Source: an uncultured Bacteroidales bacterium
GTDB lineage: Bacteria > Bacteroidota > Bacteroidia > Bacteroidales > Porphyromonadaceae
Direction: 5' to 3'
DNA: 64,000 nt
NCBI GenBank assembly: GCA_902489445.1
Contig: CABTZX010000004.1
Span: 8,249 to 72,248, forward strand
The notes below the pieces were generated by a model. The model had not been told where the DNA came from. It saw only the letters and a program-made list of their open reading frames with translations, and searched no databases. Below, piece by piece: positions 61,353 to 64,000 of this stretch. The position numbers and the translations under genes were made by a program. Within the stretch, counting starts at the first letter, position 1. Each line of letters begins with the position of its first letter.

Positions 61353-61494
61353 CAAAACTCCCTTTCCTCAGGCAATATTATCGGAATGTTTCAATCATAA
61401 GTTTGGTGCAGATTGGTGAACGTCACCCCCTAAAGTGGGTAAATTTCCCAATAATCATTTTGCAAAGTGGGGTATCAAAGAGCGAACAACTATT

Positions 61495-62397
61495 TTAGAA
61501 GATACTGATTTTAAGGTACTTTTTGGGATGTTGTTTGATATCGTTGATCAGAACGTCCGCACTATTGACCAAGGAGTCAAGTCGGTTGTAGAGCGAAGGG
61601 TCGTTGACAAGTTGCGAAACAGAGCCATCTCCTTCGTTCACCTTACGTATGATTTGTTTCAATTCAGAACTTGTCTGTTCTAAATTCTGGGCAATGAGTG
61701 TCAAATTGACTGAGTCAAGTTGTTCGGAAAAATTGCAAATTCGTCCGGAAGCGTTAGATAAATCCGCTCCAATGCGGGGTAAGTCGCTGTTGGCTGTTTT
61801 CAAAAGTGTAGCGGAAAGTTGGTCTATTTTGTCCACTGCTGCCGCCGCGCGTGCCGTAATCAAGCGGATGTTGTTTATTGATTCGCCTACGGATCGGTCA
61901 TGCGAGATGGTATTCAATTGAGTAATAAGCGAATCTGCTTGGGGAAGCATTCGCTCAATGTAGGGGATAATATCGTTATTCAGAGCGTCCATCACCTCTT
62001 TTTCCTTGGGAGCCACAGTCAGAGTATCGCCCGGAGCCAGGTACGTTTGCGCATCTCCAAGATATAGATCAATTTGTGCTCCTCCCAGGAGGGATTGATG
62101 AATAACGGCACGAGTATTAGAGGGAATGCGGTGTTCTTTCTTAATGCTCAGTTGAAGGCAGGTAGCGCCTCCATTCTCCAAGTCGAAATCCATACTTTGA
62201 ACGGAACCGACCTTATATCCGTTCACGAAAATAGGTGCTGCAACCGACATGCCGGAAACGTCCTGAAAACGCGCATAATAGGTATTATTGGCACTGAAAA
62301 CGGATAGTCCTTTCAAATAGTTTATGCCAAAGTATAGTGCCGTAGCGGCAATTAAAATCCAAATACCGATAACAACAACACGTGGAGACCTTTTCAT
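61495..62397 (-). CDS. MlaD/MCE family phospholipid-transport protein
   Basis: 300 aa. One membrane helix (VVVIGIWILIAATALYFGINYL) and an MCE domain (about 38-118: YYARFQDVSGMSVAAPIFVNGYKVGSVQSMDF, then the IYLGDAQTYLAPGDTL segment). A long helical C-terminus (about 130-300) follows, with heptad-like spacing and many Asn/Gln/Asp; long MCE tails form tubes through hexamers in other systems. It probably carries lipids between the membranes with an MlaE-MlaF pair, which is not in the window. 59 bp after the amidase gene. Confidence 0.87.
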   Translation of the reverse strand: MKRSPRVVVIGIWILIAATALYFGINYLKGLSVFSANNTYYARFQDVSGMSVAAPIFVNGYKVGSVQSMDFDLENGGATCLQLSIKKEHRIPSNTRAVIHQSLLGGAQIDLYLGDAQTYLAPGDTLTVAPKEKEVMDALNNDIIPYIERMLPQADSLITQLNTISHDRSVGESINNIRLITARAAAAVDKIDQLSATLLKTANSDLPRIGADLSNASGRICNFSEQLDSVNLTLIAQNLEQTSSELKQIIRKVNEGDGSVSQLVNDPSLYNRLDSLVNSADVLINDIKQHPKKYLKISIF

Positions 62398-62456
62398 AAC
62401 GCTCTTTTTATCTGTTATTTGCTGTTTTACATATTACGGACAAACGAAAGGAACAA

Positions 62457-63644
62457 TCAATAATACTCCTTTGAGCGTTTGCCATTCTGATACTCAACGA
62501 TAAAAGCATCTTTAAAACGCTTTTTGTGCTTGCGAAGCAAACTTTGTGCTTCCTTTAACGAGGCGGTTTCCTCAACGGTATAACAGTAAACACGTCCCTT
62601 TTGTTCGGTGCGTACGCTCAATCCGGAGAAAAAGGCATCACGCGAGGGATTCTTTTTCTCCTTTGATGCTGCAATCTGAATGCGGTAAAGTGTCTTTGAT
62701 TTGCCCTTGGAACGAGATACTTGCGGTTTATCAGGAGCAATATTTGATTCCTCCTGAGCGACGGGTTCCGTCTGTTCTTCGTACGTTTCTTCCGTTTCCT
62801 CAGTAGTTATTTCTTCATTAGGCGTTGCTTTGGGCTGAACCTCAGCCGGTTTGCCCGCTTTTTTTAGCCACGAAGCGTAATATCCGGCAAAACCATCGGC
62901 TATGGCATTGGATAGCTCTTGTTGCCCTTTTGTGGAGGAAAGGTAGCGTGCCTCGTTGTTATTGGACACAAAGCCTATTTCAATTAATATTCCGGGCATC
63001 GCTATTTCCCGAATAACAAGGAACCCTGCCTGCCGAACACCTCTGTTCGTTAGTGGGAGCTTTGCCAAATTCGACTGAACACGTCGTGCCAAATCGATGC
63101 TCTGATCCAGATGTTGATTCTGCATCAGCTCAAATATGATATAACTTTCAGCCGAAGAGGGATCAAACCCTCGGTAGGTTGTTTTGTAATTGGCTTCTAA
63201 TGTGATAGATTGGTTCTCACGCATAGCCACGCGCAGGTTATCTTTGCTTCGCCACAACCCCAATACATAAGTTTCGGTCCCGTTTGCGCTGCTGTTTTCG
63301 GCTGAATTGGTGTGTACACTGATAAAGAGATTTGCCTTATTTCGGTTGGCGAAATTGGCGCGCTCCATTAGGCCCACAAAAGTATCCGTATTACGTGTGT
63401 AGAGCACTTTAACCTTTGGATAGCGCGCTTTTATGATAGCTCCCGTGCGGAGAGCCACTGCAAGATTAAGATCTTTTTCGTTGATTCCGTTATGACACGC
63501 GCCATAATCCTTGCCCCCGTGCCCTGCATCAATCACCAATACAAAATCGTTTCGCTGTGCTTGAACGCGCAAAGCCGACAAAATAAAGAGTGTAACCACC
63601 CAAACGCAGCACGTCAACCAACTGAAAAGTTTCTTTTTCCCCAT
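62457..63644 (-). CDS. N-acetylmuramoyl-L-alanine amidase with SPOR-like C-terminus
   Basis: 395 aa. Signal peptide about 1-29 (ends VQAQ). Amidase_3 domain (about 33-255): zinc ligands His42 (DAGHGGKD), Glu56 (NEKDLN) and His111 (SVHTNS), and the catalytic Glu in LIEIGFVSNNNEA. A Glu/Thr-rich linker (about 265-315) leads to a C-terminal SPOR-like segment (YRIQIAASKEKKNPSRDAFFSGL ... EAQSLLRKHKKRFKDAFIVEY). It should cut the amide between MurNAc and the stem peptide at the septum. A TACTTTTG promoter box is 24 bp upstream. Confidence 0.93.
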   Translation of the reverse strand: MGKKKLFSWLTCCVWVVTLFILSALRVQAQRNDFVLVIDAGHGGKDYGACHNGINEKDLNLAVALRTGAIIKARYPKVKVLYTRNTDTFVGLMERANFANRNKANLFISVHTNSAENSSANGTETYVLGLWRSKDNLRVAMRENQSITLEANYKTTYRGFDPSSAESYIIFELMQNQHLDQSIDLARRVQSNLAKLPLTNRGVRQAGFLVIREIAMPGILIEIGFVSNNNEARYLSSTKGQQELSNAIADGFAGYYASWLKKAGKPAEVQPKATPNEEITTEETEETYEEQTEPVAQEESNIAPDKPQVSRSKGKSKTLYRIQIAASKEKKNPSRDAFFSGLSVRTEQKGRVYCYTVEETASLKEAQSLLRKHKKRFKDAFIVEYQNGKRSKEYY

Positions 63645-63667
63645 TGCGTCTTTACTTTATTACACGG

Positions 63668-63675
63668 CAAAAGTA
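63668..63675 (-). promoter_or_regulatory. Promoter -7 box of amidase-mlaD
   Basis: Minus-strand TACTTTTG, fits TAnnTTTG, 24 bp before the ATG. Confidence 0.5.
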
Positions 63676-63980
63676 AGCAAATATCCTCAATGCGCCACGT
63701 ATTGCGCTTGTTTGTTGGCTTCTTTTCGTACGGCAACTGCGCTAAGTCTTCTACTGCTAATTTTACTGGTTCTTGTGGCACTATCGGAACTTTCTGAGAC
63801 AAATCAATGGTAACTGAGCAATTCTAAACATATTCGATGTCGCGCAGACCCCTATTGTTGTGAAGTGGTTATCCGTTCGGGCAGCAAGAGATAAACACTC
63901 CCGATATCTTTCTTCTTTATAGAACTTCCGAAGGATCATATTTCCTTCATCTCGAGCCGTATACATAACATAGAAAAAAG

Positions 63981-64000
63981 GTATATACCTCTCGAATGAA
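63981..64000 (+). repeat. Start of a TATATA-core unit at the window edge (locus 5)
   Basis: GTATATACCTCTCGAATGAA matches the TATATA unit (core, CTCTC for CTTTC, spacer, GAA). The next core would fall at 64003, outside the window, so whether it is an array cannot be seen. Confidence 0.6.

Larger units (their letters stand above)
63645..64000. other. Intergenic region at the right window edge
   Basis: About 355 bp upstream of the amidase: its promoter box at 63668, then no gene I can support. At the very end a TATATA unit begins. Confidence 0.6.

Overview
The window reads as a chromosome segment of a Bacteroidales bacterium, most likely Porphyromonas or a close relative. Support comes from several sources: a short (287 aa) RpoD-type primary sigma factor, promoters of the Bacteroidetes form TAnnTTTG, a zinc-independent L31, an archaeal-type short ProRS, a PorT-family outer-membrane protein of the type IX secretion pathway, and the order rpmE2 - htrA - rpoD. 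I cannot name the species. Almost all genes are housekeeping. I saw no tRNA, rRNA, IS element, prophage or CRISPR array.

Layout. 1-2054 (minus): HHH protein, YciO/Sua5-like protein and an Ig-like lipoprotein cut by the window edge. 2312-8779 (minus): a tight run pyrB-pyrI-flavin reductase-lemA-TPM protein-mltG-tcdA-lolD. 10016-11368 (plus): MATE exporter. 11337-17159 (minus): nrnA-like, DUF4827 lipoprotein, glmM, rlmD, LolC/E-type permease. 17263-20075 (minus): HHH beta-barrel protein and mntP. 20808-21839 (plus): BspA-type LRR protein. 21987-29456 (minus): uvrA-ruvC-lptF/G-ribBA-DUF6263, closed by a terminator. 30583-32699 (plus): alkaline phosphatase and DUF4298 protein. 32696-34957 (minus): two ABC-2 permeases. 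35288-37027 (minus): malQ. 37119-39857 (minus): rplM-rpsI-rpsB-tsf. 41267-49579 (minus): FHA protein, gmd, fcl, UPF0597, polysaccharide co-polymerase, pncB, nadD, DUF2007 and a small membrane protein. From 49807 on, mostly plus: M3 peptidase, (porT minus), proS, queC, PIF1-like helicase, rpmE2, htrA, rpoD, CoA-transferase; then mlaD and an amidase on minus.

The unexpected feature lies between the genes. At least nine intergenic sites carry tandem arrays with a period of exactly 22 bp, about two turns of B-DNA. Each unit is built around a short self-complementary core: TATATA (loci at 2.1, 17.2, 35.2, 52.8 and 64.0 kb), CTATAG (9.3, 30.2, 40.7 kb), or TACGTA/TATAAA-like (20.2-20.6 kb). Different core types sit in one continuous 22-bp register at 30.1 and 40.6 kb. 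More diverged G-rich units (TGCGCAGATGTGGGG-type) extend the same spacing to about 200-600 bp. All eight arrays of the TATATA and CTATAG types point the same way, whatever the direction of neighbouring genes. At 20.2-20.6 kb, 15 units are arranged with opposite polarity on the two sides of a perfect 28-bp palindrome. One array forms the 3' end of mntP. The arrays look like iteron-like phased binding sites that have spread and diverged; their role is unknown.

Most genes fall into long, tightly spaced operons (gaps under 40 bp, several ATGA/TGATG overlaps). Promoters with a TAnnTTTG box can be placed in front of many of them. Functional themes are cell-envelope building (mltG, glmM, LptF/G, MlaD, amidase, Gmd/Fcl with a chain-length protein, PorT), nucleotide and NAD metabolism (pyrBI, pncB, nadD), flavin and queuosine synthesis, translation, and DNA repair (uvrA, ruvC, PIF1-like helicase).
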